Positions 1 to 9,774 of a stretch of 64,000 nt of DNA are shown here, in pieces. Position 1 is the stretch's first letter. Each line of letters begins with the position of its first letter. Made by a program: the position numbers and the translations under genes. The stretch spans positions 35,673 through 99,672 of the forward strand of contig WQZD01000008.1 in the NCBI GenBank assembly GCA_009780915.1. Reading direction: 5' to 3'. This DNA is from Propionibacteriaceae bacterium (GTDB taxonomy: Bacteria; Actinomycetota; Actinomycetes; Propionibacteriales; Propionibacteriaceae). The notes under the pieces were generated by a model. It had not been told where the DNA came from. It searched no databases and saw only the letters and a list, made by a program, of their open reading frames with translations.

Positions 1-2
1 CG

Positions 3-236
3 CCGACCGCGGTGAGCGTGTACGTGCCCCAGGGCGACCCCTCGAAGGTGACCACCCCTGACATGACGACCATCAAGGATTGGACGCAGGTGACCTCGGC
101 GCCCATCACCACCGCGCAGACCACGTTGCAATTCACCTCGGTGACCACGCGGTACGTGGTGGTCTACATCACGAAACTCGTCCCCGAAGGCGACGTCGCC
201 CAGGCGGACTTGGCCGAGGTGTCCTTCTCCGGGTGA
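3..236 (+). CDS. C-terminal fragment of a protein with a beta-rich discoidin-like end
   Basis: An open frame runs from the window edge to a TGA at 234-236, so only the last 77 or so residues are visible; the true start lies outside. The visible part is rich in Thr/Val, with a strand-like stretch around RYVVVYITKL and the ending LAEVSFSG. This resembles the extracellular beta-sandwich at the C-terminus of actinobacterial MurJ-associated pseudokinase proteins, but that is a similarity of pattern only. The following gene is on the other strand. Confidence 0.45.
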   Translation, partial: PTAVSVYVPQGDPSKVTTPDMTTIKDWTQVTSAPITTAQTTLQFTSVTTRYVVVYITKLVPEGDVAQADLAEVSFSG

Positions 237-259
237 TCGGCGCTCGCCGACACGTGGAG

Positions 260-279
260 GGGACGCCCATGGACGTCCC
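260..279. terminator. Weak hairpin between convergent genes
   Basis: GGGACG at 260-265 can pair with CGTCCC at 274-279 across an 8-nt loop, in the 52-bp gap between two converging genes. There is no T-tract, so it is at best a weak or factor-dependent terminator. Confidence 0.3.
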
Positions 280-288
280 GGCCCCGCG

Positions 289-1029
289 CTAGCGGGCGTG
301 GACGGACACGAAGTTCGACAGCAACAGATGCTGGTAGCCGTCGACGCGGGCCCCTCGGGCGGCGGCTGCGACAGCGTCGAACTCATCGGGGTCGAAGTAC
401 CCGTTGTGCTTGTACACCTCCATACGCACCACCAAGGCCTCGGCGTCGAGCTCGGGATGGTACTGGGCCGCGTAAACAGTGGACCCGGCGCGCAGCACCT
501 GCACCGGGCAGTCGGCGCCCGTCGCCAGCACCACGGCGTCCCTGGGCGCCTGCTCGACGGACTCCTTGTGGCCGACGAAGGCGTGGAAGCAGTCGGGCGA
601 TCCCTCGAACAACGGATCGGCCTGGCCGGCTGATGTGAGCGTCACGGGGATGGCGGAGATCTCCTCCCCGAAGGCCTTCCCGACTGTCCCACCCAGATGG
701 GTGGCGAGGACGCCCAGCCCGTAGCACAGCCCCAGCACAGGGATGTCCGTCTCCAGGGCGCGGTCGAGGAGGGCGAAGAGATCCGCCTCCACACGTCCCT
801 GGACGCTCGACTTCTCCTCGCTGGACGCGCAGAAATCGCTGCCGCCGATGATGAACCCCGAGACCTCGTCGATGTCGAAGACCGGCATGGGCTCTCGCTC
901 CAACCGGACCTGGACGAGCGTCTGGTTCGTCAACCCAGTGATCTGGCGGATCGACTCGGCTTCGCCGCGCGTGGCGGTGTCGTCCTCCCGGCAGCTCAAC
1001 AACACGAAGGGTTTCATAGCAGGTGTCAT
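289..1029 (-). CDS. Type 1 glutamine amidotransferase-like protein
   Basis: A 246-residue class I glutamine amidotransferase domain. The nucleophile elbow GLCYG puts the catalytic Cys near residue 102, and QYHPE supplies the His (about 191) and Glu (about 193) of the triad. Such stand-alone domains hydrolyse glutamine or gamma-glutamyl compounds. I chose the ATG at 1029 because it overlaps the stop of the upstream ligase gene as ATGA, which signals translational coupling; an ATG at 1017 is the alternative. Its neighbour is a GCS2-family glutamate-cysteine ligase homologue, so the pair may act on gamma-glutamyl metabolites (inference). Confidence 0.85.
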   Translation of the reverse strand: MTPAMKPFVLLSCREDDTATRGEAESIRQITGLTNQTLVQVRLEREPMPVFDIDEVSGFIIGGSDFCASSEEKSSVQGRVEADLFALLDRALETDIPVLGLCYGLGVLATHLGGTVGKAFGEEISAIPVTLTSAGQADPLFEGSPDCFHAFVGHKESVEQAPRDAVVLATGADCPVQVLRAGSTVYAAQYHPELDAEALVVRMEVYKHNGYFDPDEFDAVAAAARGARVDGYQHLLLSNFVSVHAR

Positions 1030-2168
1030 TCCTCTCCAGTCCACGACGGGACGCCCGAGGCGGTCTCGTGGGCTATGGCGTCCACCAGCGCACGAAGACC
1101 CGATCGGGCCGCGATCCGCCGTTGCCGCTCGTAACTCGCCCCATGCGTCAGCATCTCATATCCGAAGGCCAGCTCCCGGGCGCATCCCAGGTCGTCCGCG
1201 ACGGGCATCAGCGCGTCCAGCCATCGGACCATGGCCTCGCGCAGCGGCGTCGTGCGCACGCCGGACTCTCCCGGCTGGATGACCGTCGCGTCGAGGCCGT
1301 GGCGGGCGACCCTCCACTTGTTCTCGCGGATCAACCAGGGCGGGGTCTGGGCGGGCGCGTGGCCGTCGTCGAGCCGTCGTTCGATGTCCTCGCTCAAACA
1401 TTGGGTCGCCGCCGCCACGAAACCCAGCTCCGCCACAGTCGGCACCGAGTCGGGGATCCTGTTCTCCACCGTCCCGAAGTTCGGGCTGGGACGCACGTCC
1501 CAGCGCATCTCCTGGACCTGCGTGATCACCCCGCAGGCCACGAGGTCGTCCACGTGGTTCTCGTACTCCTCCCAGGAGTCGAAGCGATGCGGCAGGCCGT
1601 TGGTCGGCAGTTGTTGGAACATCATCGTGCGTTGAGACGCGAAACCGGAGTCTTCCCCCTCCCAGAAGGGAGAGGACGCCGACAACGCCAGGAGGAAGGG
1701 GTACGAGAGGGCCTGGCTCCAGGCCAGGGGCAGGACGTGGCTGCGGTCGGCGACGCCGACATGCACATGGGTCCCGCAGATGGCCATCTGTCGGCCCCAC
1801 CACCCATTCCTGTGCGTGACCGCGTCATAGCGGCTCGTGCGGAAGGGGGTCTGGGTGGCAGAGCGGGAGAACGGGTGGGACCCGGCGCCCATCAGCGCCA
1901 CGCCGATGGACTCCGCGGCCTCCATCAGGATGTCCACGTGGTGGCGGATGTCCGCGATCGCCTCGGCGATGATGGCCCGAGGACGCGACACGATTTCGAT
2001 GGCGCAAGGCAGGTACTCCTTGCGTATCGGCTTGTCATCCCCTCCATGGGTGAGGGCGATGAGCTTCTCGGCCGCAGGGACCAGCTCTCCCGTCGATTTA
2101 TCGACAAGATGGAGCTCCCACTCGATCCCGACGGTAGAGCGAGCCGACCGTGCGAACCTGATGTGCAT
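1026..2168 (-). CDS. YbdK/GCS2-family carboxylate-amine ligase (glutamate-cysteine ligase-like)
   Basis: A 380-residue protein of the GCS2 family, whose members form a gamma-glutamyl amide bond with ATP. The N-terminal signature VGIEWELHLVD is at about residues 13-23, and the metal/nucleotide signature GTHVHVGV lies in the middle. Length matches YbdK-type ligases. A good ribosome site (AAAGGGG) precedes the ATG at 2168. It is first in a two-gene unit with the amidotransferase, which overlaps it by 4 nt. In related bacteria such enzymes act as weak glutamate-cysteine ligases or in ergothioneine/mycothiol-side pathways; the actual substrate here is unknown. Confidence 0.85.
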   Translation of the reverse strand: MHIRFARSARSTVGIEWELHLVDKSTGELVPAAEKLIALTHGGDDKPIRKEYLPCAIEIVSRPRAIIAEAIADIRHHVDILMEAAESIGVALMGAGSHPFSRSATQTPFRTSRYDAVTHRNGWWGRQMAICGTHVHVGVADRSHVLPLAWSQALSYPFLLALSASSPFWEGEDSGFASQRTMMFQQLPTNGLPHRFDSWEEYENHVDDLVACGVITQVQEMRWDVRPSPNFGTVENRIPDSVPTVAELGFVAAATQCLSEDIERRLDDGHAPAQTPPWLIRENKWRVARHGLDATVIQPGESGVRTTPLREAMVRWLDALMPVADDLGCARELAFGYEMLTHGASYERQRRIAARSGLRALVDAIAHETASGVPSWTGEE

Positions 2169-2265
2169 CTTGCCCCTTTCCCCGTCCTATTCTGGCACAG
2201 ATGACAGGCTGATCGCACCGGCGGTGTCGCTCATCCTGAAGACGAGGGAGAAGGGAGCAGGGACG

Positions 2266-4731
2266 CTATCGCCCTCCCGTGGGATGGGCAGTGGGCAGCC
2301 CCGTGGGCGGCGGGCTGGTCGCGGGCTGCTGCGGCTTCACCGTGGCGGGGGCCTCGGGGGTCGGCTCGGGGGGACGCGGGCCCTGCGAGATGTTCATGGT
2401 GCAGGTCCCGCCGTACACATAGTCACAGGAGACCGACACGAACGAGCCCGCCGGCTGGTCGTCGAAGACCTCTTTCTCGGTCACGAAGAACCCGGCGGCC
2501 TGCAAGGTCTTGCGCGCGTCGTCGGCGCTCATGCCGTCGGTCTTCGGCGGCACGACCCTCTTGCCGTTGAGGATGTCGCTGCCGGGCTTCGTGAAGCTCA
2601 CCACGGGCAGATCGTCCACGGCGACACTCATCGCCGCCCGCCAGATCGGCCCGGCGTCCGCCGCGCCGACGCCCGACAAGCGGGTGCCGCTGACCGGCAG
2701 CTTCACCCCGATCATGGACTTGGCGCCTTCGCGGATGTACGGCGCCCAGAAATCGTTCCAGACCCCATTGGTGTCGGCCGCCACCATCGACACGCCGACG
2801 ATGTTGGGGGCGTACCCGATCAGCCAGGCGGCCGAACCGTTGTCGGTCGTTCCCGTTTTGCCGGACATCGTGCGTCCGCCGCCCAGGCCCCACCCACGGG
2901 CGGTGCCGTAGGTGAAGGCGTTGCCGAGGACCGCGTTGGCGCCGTCGGCCACCTCTTGGCGGATCACCTGTCGGCAGTTGCCGTTGGGGATCGGAACCTG
3001 GTTGCCGCTCCTGTCTTGGATCGACCCGATGATCACCGGGTCGCACCTCAGGCCACGGGCCGCCAGCGTCGAGTAGGCCACGGCCATCGACAAGGGCGAC
3101 ACGTACGCGACGCCCAGCGTGAAGGAGGGATCCACGTTGTAGGCCAGCAGGTTGGGGTGTTCCTCATCGGCGGTAGGGTCGGACACCTCGGCGCCCAGGG
3201 TCTCGGCCATCGTGGCCGAGGCGCAGATGCCGATGAGCTCCTCCAGCTGCACGAAATAGGTGTTCACCGAGTTGGCGGTGCCGTGGTACATGTCCATCAC
3301 GCCGGAATCGGAGTCGTTGGACACGACCCAGCCCTTGCTGGCCTTGACGGGCCCATTGCAGCTCATGAAGTAGTCATTGCTGAAATCCATTCGACCCTTG
3401 GCGTCGAACTGCTTGCTGGGCGGGACGCCCGCGTCCAGGGCGGCGGAGACCACGAACCCCTTGAAGGTCGAGCCGGGCTGGGCGCCCTCGTCGCCGCCCA
3501 GGCTCTGCGGAGCGAAGTACTGGAAACTGGATTTCCCGTTGACGAGGTCGTCGTTGGAATACCCCAACTCACGCCGGTTCTGCGCGGCGGCCCAGATGAC
3601 GCCCGTTCCGGGCTGCATCTCGACCACCGTGGACTTCACGGGATCGGCGTCGGCGATACGGCTGGAGATCGCGTCCTGAGCCGCCTTCTGCCGGGTGGGG
3701 TCGATCGTGGTGGTGATCGTGTACCCACCGGTGCGCAGGGTATCGAGGCGGTCTTGCTTCGAGCTGCCCAGGCTGGGGAACGCGTCGCTCTGCAGATTGT
3801 TGAGGATGAACTGGCACACCTGGATGTAGTCGACGTCCGTCACGCCGTCGCACCCGTTGGGCATCCCTTGGATCAGGCTGGGGTCGAAGCCCTCGGCCTT
3901 CGCCGCGTCGGCGTCTTCCTTGGTGATGAGGCCGAGTTCGAGCATGCGGTCGATGACCACGTCGCGCCGGGCGATGGAGTCGGCACGCTCGTCAGGGTCG
4001 GCGGGGTTGCGGACCGGCGTCTGCACGATGCCGGCCAGCATGGCCGCCTGAGCCAGGGTCAGATCAGCCGCCGTGGTGTTGAAGTAGTGGTGGGCGGCGG
4101 CCTCGACGCCGTAGGCCCCGTCGCCGTAGTAGGCGATGTTGAGGTAGTTCTCGAGGATCTGGTCCTTGCTGAACTGCTGCTCCAAGGCGATCGCGTACCT
4201 CATCTCGCGGACCTTGCGCTGGATCGTACGGCCCTGGGCGTCCGCCAGAGCGGCCTGCCTCTCCTCTTCGGTGGGCATCTGCATGGCCTGCTCCACGAGG
4301 ACCTGCTTCACGTACTGCTGAGTCAGCGTGGACCCGCCGCCGCCGGAGGACCCGATGTTGGACAGGACGGCCTTCGCCAGGGACCGCAGGTCCAAGGCGC
4401 CGTGGCTGTAGAACCGGTCGTCTTCGATGGCGACCTGGGCCTGCTTCATGATCGGCGCCACCTGGTCGAGGGTGACGATGACGCGGTTCTCGTCGTACAG
4501 CTGGGTCAGCATGGAGCCGTCCGCGAGCAGGATCGAGGTGCGTTCAGCCTGAGGCGGTGTCTCCAAAGCTTCGGGCAGCTTGGTGAGCGAACTGAACAAG
4601 GTCGTGCTCGTCACACCCGCGAGCGCAGCCGCAGGGATGGCCAGACCGGCCACGAGGAGACCGGCCAGGACGCTGACGAGGAGGAATGTGCCCATTGAGG
4701 ACCATTTCTTGTTCCTAGAAACGCGATGCAT
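2266..4731 (-). CDS. Class A penicillin-binding protein with C-terminal PASTA-like domain
   Basis: A bifunctional peptidoglycan synthase of 821 residues. Residues 12-40 form the membrane anchor. The glycosyltransferase domain follows, with the catalytic EDDRFYSHG at 103-111 and the GGGSTLTQQYVK motif. The transpeptidase domain has STFK with nucleophile Ser421, an SVN motif, and KTGTT at Lys625. After it comes a PASTA-like module (about 700-780) and a Pro/Thr-rich tail, the usual arrangement in actinobacterial PonA proteins regulated by PknB-type kinases. The ATG at 4731 has a GGAGG site 3-4 nt upstream. It is transcribed divergently from the PEBP gene. Confidence 0.95.
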   Translation of the reverse strand: MHRVSRNKKWSSMGTFLLVSVLAGLLVAGLAIPAAALAGVTSTTLFSSLTKLPEALETPPQAERTSILLADGSMLTQLYDENRVIVTLDQVAPIMKQAQVAIEDDRFYSHGALDLRSLAKAVLSNIGSSGGGGSTLTQQYVKQVLVEQAMQMPTEEERQAALADAQGRTIQRKVREMRYAIALEQQFSKDQILENYLNIAYYGDGAYGVEAAAHHYFNTTAADLTLAQAAMLAGIVQTPVRNPADPDERADSIARRDVVIDRMLELGLITKEDADAAKAEGFDPSLIQGMPNGCDGVTDVDYIQVCQFILNNLQSDAFPSLGSSKQDRLDTLRTGGYTITTTIDPTRQKAAQDAISSRIADADPVKSTVVEMQPGTGVIWAAAQNRRELGYSNDDLVNGKSSFQYFAPQSLGGDEGAQPGSTFKGFVVSAALDAGVPPSKQFDAKGRMDFSNDYFMSCNGPVKASKGWVVSNDSDSGVMDMYHGTANSVNTYFVQLEELIGICASATMAETLGAEVSDPTADEEHPNLLAYNVDPSFTLGVAYVSPLSMAVAYSTLAARGLRCDPVIIGSIQDRSGNQVPIPNGNCRQVIRQEVADGANAVLGNAFTYGTARGWGLGGGRTMSGKTGTTDNGSAAWLIGYAPNIVGVSMVAADTNGVWNDFWAPYIREGAKSMIGVKLPVSGTRLSGVGAADAGPIWRAAMSVAVDDLPVVSFTKPGSDILNGKRVVPPKTDGMSADDARKTLQAAGFFVTEKEVFDDQPAGSFVSVSCDYVYGGTCTMNISQGPRPPEPTPEAPATVKPQQPATSPPPTGLPTAHPTGGR

Positions 4732-4821
4732 GCCCTCCAGGATACCATAGCAAGATATGTGTCTCTCAGAAAGCTCTCAGTTTTTTATTGTGGAACCCTC
4801 GTTTTCTTCTAGCGCACCCAC

Positions 4822-4827
4822 TAGACT
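4822..4827 (+). promoter_or_regulatory. -10 element TAGACT of a leaderless promoter
   Basis: TAGACT fits TAnnnT and ends 6 nt before the ATG at 4834, with no ribosome site between. This spacing places the transcription start at or next to the A of the start codon. Confidence 0.6.
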
Positions 4828-4833
4828 TCGGCT

Positions 4834-5358
4834 ATGGATCTCACGCGCCCGTACCCGCCGGAACCCTATTCCTTGTTGCCGCAGGTTCCCTCTTTCCCCC
4901 TGACAAGTCAGGATGTGGCCGATGGCGAACCCATGGACCACCGCCACAGCCAGGACGGCCCCGGTATGTCGCCGCAGTTGTCCTGGAGCGACGCCCCCGA
5001 AGGGACACAAGCCTTCGCCGTGTCCTGCTTCGACCCCGACGCCCCCACGCCGGCAGGCTTCTGGCATTGGACGGTGCTCAACCTGCCCCCCACCCAGACC
5101 TCCATCCCGCGCGACTTCGGCAACATCGACTTCCCCCTGCCGCCCGGGGCGGTACGGGCGGTCAACGACGGTGGCACCCTCGGCTTCATCGGTGCGGCGC
5201 CCCCGCCCGGCGACCATCCGCACCGGTACGTGTTCGCCGTCCACGCCTTGGACGAGCCGATCCAGGCCACCGACGGCATCGGTTGCACCCCGGCGGCGTT
5301 TATGAGCGTGTTCCACACCATCGCCCGGGCCACCCTCACCCCGACCTATCAGCGGTGA
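4834..5358 (+). CDS. YbhB/YbcL family Raf kinase inhibitor-like (PEBP) protein
   Basis: A 174-residue PEBP-fold protein. The ligand-pocket motifs are visible: FDPDAPTPAGFWHW near residues 65-80 and PPPGDHPHRYVF near 123-135. Bacterial members are cytosolic, of unclear physiological role, and bind small anionic or phospholipid-like ligands. The start follows a TAGACT box by 6 nt and lacks a Shine-Dalgarno, so the mRNA is probably leaderless. The stop overlaps the GTG start of the downstream dehydrogenase (GTGA), so the two are likely coupled. Confidence 0.9.
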   Translation: MDLTRPYPPEPYSLLPQVPSFPLTSQDVADGEPMDHRHSQDGPGMSPQLSWSDAPEGTQAFAVSCFDPDAPTPAGFWHWTVLNLPPTQTSIPRDFGNIDFPLPPGAVRAVNDGGTLGFIGAAPPPGDHPHRYVFAVHALDEPIQATDGIGCTPAAFMSVFHTIARATLTPTYQR

Positions 5359-8177
5359 TTGTGCGCCACGCCTCTCACCACGCGTGTCGGCACGCCTTGT
5401 CCCAGGCGACCCTGCCGCCCGATCGCGTCCTCCTGTCGCCCATCGACGTGCGGGCTCGCGCGCATGACGCCTCCCATGTCCTGCTCTACCCGCAGGCGGT
5501 GGCCGTGCCCCGCGACGCCGATGACGTGGCCCGCCTCCTGCGTTCCTGCGCGTCGGCTGGGGTCGGGATCACGTTCCGCTCCGGTGGGACGAGCCTGTCC
5601 GGCCAGGCCGGAACCGACGCCATCTTGGCCGATGTGCGCCGGAACTTCGACTCCATCGAGGTCCTCGACTCGGGGGCCCGTGTACGGGTCCAACCAGGCG
5701 TCACCGTCAATCGCGTCAACGCCGCCCTGGCGCCGTACGGGCGGGCCATCGGCCCCGACCCCGCCAGTTCGGCCGCGTGCACCATCGGCGGCGTGGTCGC
5801 CAACAACTCCTCCGGCATGGCCTGTGGCACCGTCGAGAACACGTACCGCACCCTGGAGTCCATGGTCGTCGTCCTCGCCTCCGGATCGGTGATCGACACC
5901 GGCGCCCCGGACGCGGACGATCGTCTGCGCGTCCTCGAGCCCGACCTCTACCGCGGCCTGCTCGACCTGCGTCGACGGATATGGTCGAACCCGGCCTCCC
6001 TGGCGACCATCGAGCAGCAGTTCTCCATGAAGAACACCATGGGGTACGGCCTCAACTCCTTCGTCGACCACGCGACGCCGGTGGAGATCCTGGCCCATCT
6101 GATGATCGGCAGCGAGGGCACCCTGGGGTTCGTGGCGTCGGCCACGTTCCGTACTGTTCCCGTGCGCAGCCACGTCCACACCGGGCTGCTCGTCTTCGAG
6201 GACCTCTTCGCCGCCAACCGTGCCCTGCCCGACCTGGTGGCCACGGGGGCGGCCACCCTGGAACTGATGGACATCGCGTCCATCCGGGTGGGCCAGTCCC
6301 TCCCCTGTCCCGCCGACCAGATCGCCGCCATCCGTCCGGCCTCCCAGGCCGCGTTGCTCGTGGAGTACCAGGCCACCTGCGCGGACGACCTCGCCGACCT
6401 CGTGGCCGCCGCCCGGCCAGTGCTGGCCGGCCTGCCCGTCGAGCAACCGGTGACCCTGACCTCGGATGCGGCAGTCCGCGACCAGTTGTGGAGTCTGCGC
6501 AAAGGCCTGTACGCCTGTGTGGCGGCGGCCCGCCAGTCCGGGACGACCGCACTGTTGGAAGACGTGGTCGTGCCCGTGGCGTCCCTCGCCGAGACCTGCG
6601 CCCAACTGACCGGCCTCTTCGAGGAGTTCTCGTACCCCGACGCGGTCATCTTCGGCCACGCCAAGGACGGGAACATCCACTTCATGATCACGGATCGGTT
6701 CGACAAGGAGCTGACGCGGTACGAGCGTTTCACCGACGCGTTGGTCGACGTCGTGCTGGGCCACCAGGGGTCCTTGAAGGCCGAGCACGGCACCGGCCGG
6801 GTCATGGCGCCGTTCGTGCGCCGCCAGTACGGGGACGAGTTGTACGAGGTGATGCGCGAGGTCAAGCGGCTCTTCGACCCGCAGGGGATCCTCAACGACG
6901 GCGTGGTCCTCACCGACGACCCACGCGCCCATCTGAACCACATCAAGGTCCCGGCCCCCGTCGACCCCCTCGTGGACGCCTGCGTGGAGTGCGGCTACTG
7001 CGAGCCGGTCTGCCCGGCCCGGCGCCTCACGTTGACGCCCCGCCAACGCGTCGCCGTGCGCCGAGAGATCAGCCAGGCCCACGCCAACGGGGACTCCGCC
7101 CTCGCCGACGAGTTGGAGCGCGAGTACGTGTACTCCGGCGTCCAGACCTGTGCCGCCGACGGGACGTGCCGCACGGCATGCCCGGTCGGCATCGACACCG
7201 GCGTCTACATCAAGAAACTGCGTGCCCGTGCCGCGTCCCCGACCGCCCAGGCGGGCTGGGCCCTCGCCGCCGACCACTGGGCGGGCGCGACCCATGCGGC
7301 GAGTCTCGCCTTGTCGACGGCCCAGGATCTCGCGCCGGGGGCCGGGTTGATCCAATCGGTCAACCGTCTGGGCCGCCGACTGGTCGGCACGGATCAGCTC
7401 CCTCTCTGGTCGGACGACCTGCCGGGCGGGGGGCGGTCGCGTCGCCGACGTCTGCCCACACGTGCCCCCGACGCTGTGTACGTCCCGGCCTGCGTCAACT
7501 CCATGTTCGGCCCGGCGCAACCGGGCGACGGGCCGTCCGGGGTCCAGGTCGCGTTCGAGTCCCTGTGCGCGCATGCCGGTGTGACCCTGCTCGTGCCCGA
7601 CGACATCGACTCCTTGTGCTGTGGCACGCCCTGGACCTCCAAGGGGATGACCCGGGGACGCGACGCCATGGCGGCGAGGGTCCTCGCCTCGATCGAGGCC
7701 GTGGCCGACCATGGCCGGCTCCCCATCGTCTGCGACGCGTCCAGTTGCACCGAGGGGTTGCAGCGCATGCTCGCGGACCACGCCGAGTTGACCGTGCTGG
7801 ACTGCGTCCAGTTCACAGCCGAGCACCTGCTGCCCCGCCTGCCCGAGGTGCGGAAGGTGGCGTCCATCACGATCCACCCGACGTGTTCCTCCACGCAGAT
7901 CGGGTTGAACCCGTACCTGACCGCAGTGGCCCACGCCGTGGCGGAGAAGGTCACCGTCCCCCTCGACGCCGGCTGCTGCGCTTTCGCCGGCGACCGCGGC
8001 ATGCTCCACCCCGAACTGACCGCGTCGGCGACGGCGCCGGAAGCCCGGGAGGTGCTCGCCGCCGACTCGGAGGTCCACGCGTCATGCAACCGCACATGTG
8101 AGTTGGGCATGGCCCGCGCCACGGCGAAGCCCTATCGTCACGTCCTGGAGATTCTGGCCGACCTGGTCCGCGAGTGA
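5355..8177 (+). CDS. FAD-binding and 4Fe-4S dehydrogenase (D-2-hydroxyacid/D-lactate type)
   Basis: A fusion of about 940 residues. The N-terminal half is an FAD-linked oxidase (FRSGGTSLSGQ, IGGVVANNSSG, IGSEGTLGF, FGHAKDGNIHF, KAEHGTGR). The C-terminal half has two ferredoxin clusters, CVECGYCEPVC beginning at Cys543 and CAADGTCRTAC beginning at Cys599, then two CCG-type heterodisulfide-reductase-like domains (CCGTPW and GCCAFAGDRG). This is the layout of YdiJ/Dld-II type enzymes that oxidise D-lactate or D-2-hydroxyglutarate and pass electrons to quinones or carriers. I chose the GTG at 5355 because it overlaps the PEBP stop as GTGA and the flavin domain begins at once; the frame is also open further upstream, over the PEBP gene, but that is a shadow. 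Confidence 0.9.
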   Translation: MIVRHASHHACRHALSQATLPPDRVLLSPIDVRARAHDASHVLLYPQAVAVPRDADDVARLLRSCASAGVGITFRSGGTSLSGQAGTDAILADVRRNFDSIEVLDSGARVRVQPGVTVNRVNAALAPYGRAIGPDPASSAACTIGGVVANNSSGMACGTVENTYRTLESMVVVLASGSVIDTGAPDADDRLRVLEPDLYRGLLDLRRRIWSNPASLATIEQQFSMKNTMGYGLNSFVDHATPVEILAHLMIGSEGTLGFVASATFRTVPVRSHVHTGLLVFEDLFAANRALPDLVATGAATLELMDIASIRVGQSLPCPADQIAAIRPASQAALLVEYQATCADDLADLVAAARPVLAGLPVEQPVTLTSDAAVRDQLWSLRKGLYACVAAARQSGTTALLEDVVVPVASLAETCAQLTGLFEEFSYPDAVIFGHAKDGNIHFMITDRFDKELTRYERFTDALVDVVLGHQGSLKAEHGTGRVMAPFVRRQYGDELYEVMREVKRLFDPQGILNDGVVLTDDPRAHLNHIKVPAPVDPLVDACVECGYCEPVCPARRLTLTPRQRVAVRREISQAHANGDSALADELEREYVYSGVQTCAADGTCRTACPVGIDTGVYIKKLRARAASPTAQAGWALAADHWAGATHAASLALSTAQDLAPGAGLIQSVNRLGRRLVGTDQLPLWSDDLPGGGRSRRRRLPTRAPDAVYVPACVNSMFGPAQPGDGPSGVQVAFESLCAHAGVTLLVPDDIDSLCCGTPWTSKGMTRGRDAMAARVLASIEAVADHGRLPIVCDASSCTEGLQRMLADHAELTVLDCVQFTAEHLLPRLPEVRKVASITIHPTCSSTQIGLNPYLTAVAHAVAEKVTVPLDAGCCAFAGDRGMLHPELTASATAPEAREVLAADSEVHASCNRTCELGMARATAKPYRHVLEILADLVRE

Positions 8178-8190
8178 GCCGTGTCGGGGA

Positions 8191-9774
8191 TCACCGACGA
8201 CGCCACAGGACCGCGACGATGACGGCCGTGGCCGCCGCTATGGCTTGGATGATCCGTCGCGTCGACCGTGCCTGAGACTGGGCCATGCGCCGTTCGACGG
8301 CTTGGCTCCACTCGACCTGCAGACTGCCGTCGTCGAGTTTCTGGGCCACGGACATCCATCGCTGGGCTGTGGGGACGATCCCCTTGACCAGGTCCCAGCC
8401 CTCTCGGGCGATCCTGGTCATCATGTCGCGCGCGGCGTCGGTCTTCGCGTCCTGGGAGACGTAGGTCGCTGAGGTGGCGATGAGATCCAAGTCGGGGTCG
8501 AGCCGCAGGCACAGCCCGAGCACCGTGATCAGGGCTTTGCCCAGGAAGGTGGTCTGCCCGGGGAGGGTGATCGGCTGGGTGTAGATGAACTCCTGGATCT
8601 GGGTCAGGGTCGCGGCGTCGATGGTGAGGTTGACGTTGCCGCTCATCATCGAGTCCATCATGGAGCGGTCCGTGTAGAAATGGGCCACGTCGCCGACGAT
8701 GGCGTCGATGTACGGCCCGATCAAGTCGGCGAGCGCCCGGGTGTCCGCTCCGGGGCCGAGGAAGCCTAAGGATTTCAGGGCTTGGACGATGCCGGGGGCG
8801 TCCCTGCGCACGAGGGCGACCACGAGGTGGCCGTACAACTCCCGGGCTGTGGCGGTGATGGACCCGACCATGCCGAAGTCGATCAGCTGGATGATCCCGT
8901 CCGAGCGGACGAACACGTTCCCGGGATGGGGGTCGGCGTGGAAGAACCCGTCGTCGAGGACCATCTGGAAGAAGAGGCCGGCCAGGTTGACGGCCAGGTC
9001 GTGCCGGTCGATGCCCCAGGCGTCGATGGCGTCGAGGTCGTCGATGCGCGCCCCGTCCATGTACTCCATGGTCAGCACGCGCCGGGTCGAGTGCTCCCAG
9101 TAGATCTTGGGGATGTCGACGTGCATGTTCATCAACAGGTTGCGCTGGAAGGCCTCGGCGTTGTGGGCTTCCAGGAGGTAGTCCAACTCGTTGGTGAAGG
9201 TGGCCGAGAAATCGGCGTCCAGGACGGTCAGGTCGATGAGCTGATCGATGTGCAACCAATGGTTGACAAGGCGTAACACCCTGCGCAGGGATTTGAGGTC
9301 CGTGGCCACCAGCTCTTCGATGCCGGGACGCAGCACTTTCACGGCGACCGTGGTCCCGTCGAGCAGAGTCGCCCTGTGGACCTGCCCGAGCGACGCGGCC
9401 GCCACCGGCGCCCGGTCGAAGGTGGCATAGGTCTGGGCCAGTGGATGCGTCAGTTCGGTCTCGATCACAGCGACGATACGATCGGTGTCCACGGCGGGGA
9501 GGGCGTCCTGGAGGAGCGAGAGCTCGGTGATGTACTCCTTGGGCAGCAGGTCGATGCGCACGCTCATGAACTGGCCCAGTTTGACGATCAGCCCGCCCAT
9601 CTCGATGGCGAAGCGGACGAACCTCTTGGCCTGCCATGTGTACAGCGCGCTCTGCATCTGCTGATGCCGGGAACCATGGAGGAACCGCGTGTACTTCAGC
9701 CACCCCAGCTGCACCACGAACAGCACAGCCAGCCCCATGGTCTTGGCGTACCGGACAGTGCCTCGTTGGCTCAT
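8191..9774 (-). CDS. AarF/UbiB (ABC1) family atypical kinase
   Basis: A 527-residue ABC1/UbiB protein. The signature KxGQ is present in VKLGQFMS (about residues 64-71), followed by the Ala-rich nucleotide loop AAASLGQVHRA, the Lys-containing AVKVLRPG, the catalytic FFHADPHPGN and the metal-binding LIDFGMVG. The extreme C-terminus is a single membrane segment ending in Arg residues. Family members are ATPases that support isoprenoid-quinone handling in membranes. Its ATG overlaps the stop of the AbrB-like gene (ATGA), so the two form a coupled unit; the 3' end converges on the dehydrogenase gene with a 13-bp gap. Confidence 0.92.
   Translation of the reverse strand: MSQRGTVRYAKTMGLAVLFVVQLGWLKYTRFLHGSRHQQMQSALYTWQAKRFVRFAIEMGGLIVKLGQFMSVRIDLLPKEYITELSLLQDALPAVDTDRIVAVIETELTHPLAQTYATFDRAPVAAASLGQVHRATLLDGTTVAVKVLRPGIEELVATDLKSLRRVLRLVNHWLHIDQLIDLTVLDADFSATFTNELDYLLEAHNAEAFQRNLLMNMHVDIPKIYWEHSTRRVLTMEYMDGARIDDLDAIDAWGIDRHDLAVNLAGLFFQMVLDDGFFHADPHPGNVFVRSDGIIQLIDFGMVGSITATARELYGHLVVALVRRDAPGIVQALKSLGFLGPGADTRALADLIGPYIDAIVGDVAHFYTDRSMMDSMMSGNVNLTIDAATLTQIQEFIYTQPITLPGQTTFLGKALITVLGLCLRLDPDLDLIATSATYVSQDAKTDAARDMMTRIAREGWDLVKGIVPTAQRWMSVAQKLDDGSLQVEWSQAVERRMAQSQARSTRRIIQAIAAATAVIVAVLWRRR

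Noticed and set aside
1837..4698. 953-codon plus-strand frame opposite the PBP gene
   Set aside because: It is a shadow of the PBP, caused by high GC at third positions; composition is low-complexity (Arg/Gly/Val/His) and no family is seen.
5349..8078. 909-codon minus-strand frame
   Set aside because: It lies opposite the FAD/Fe-S dehydrogenase, whose motifs are unmistakable.
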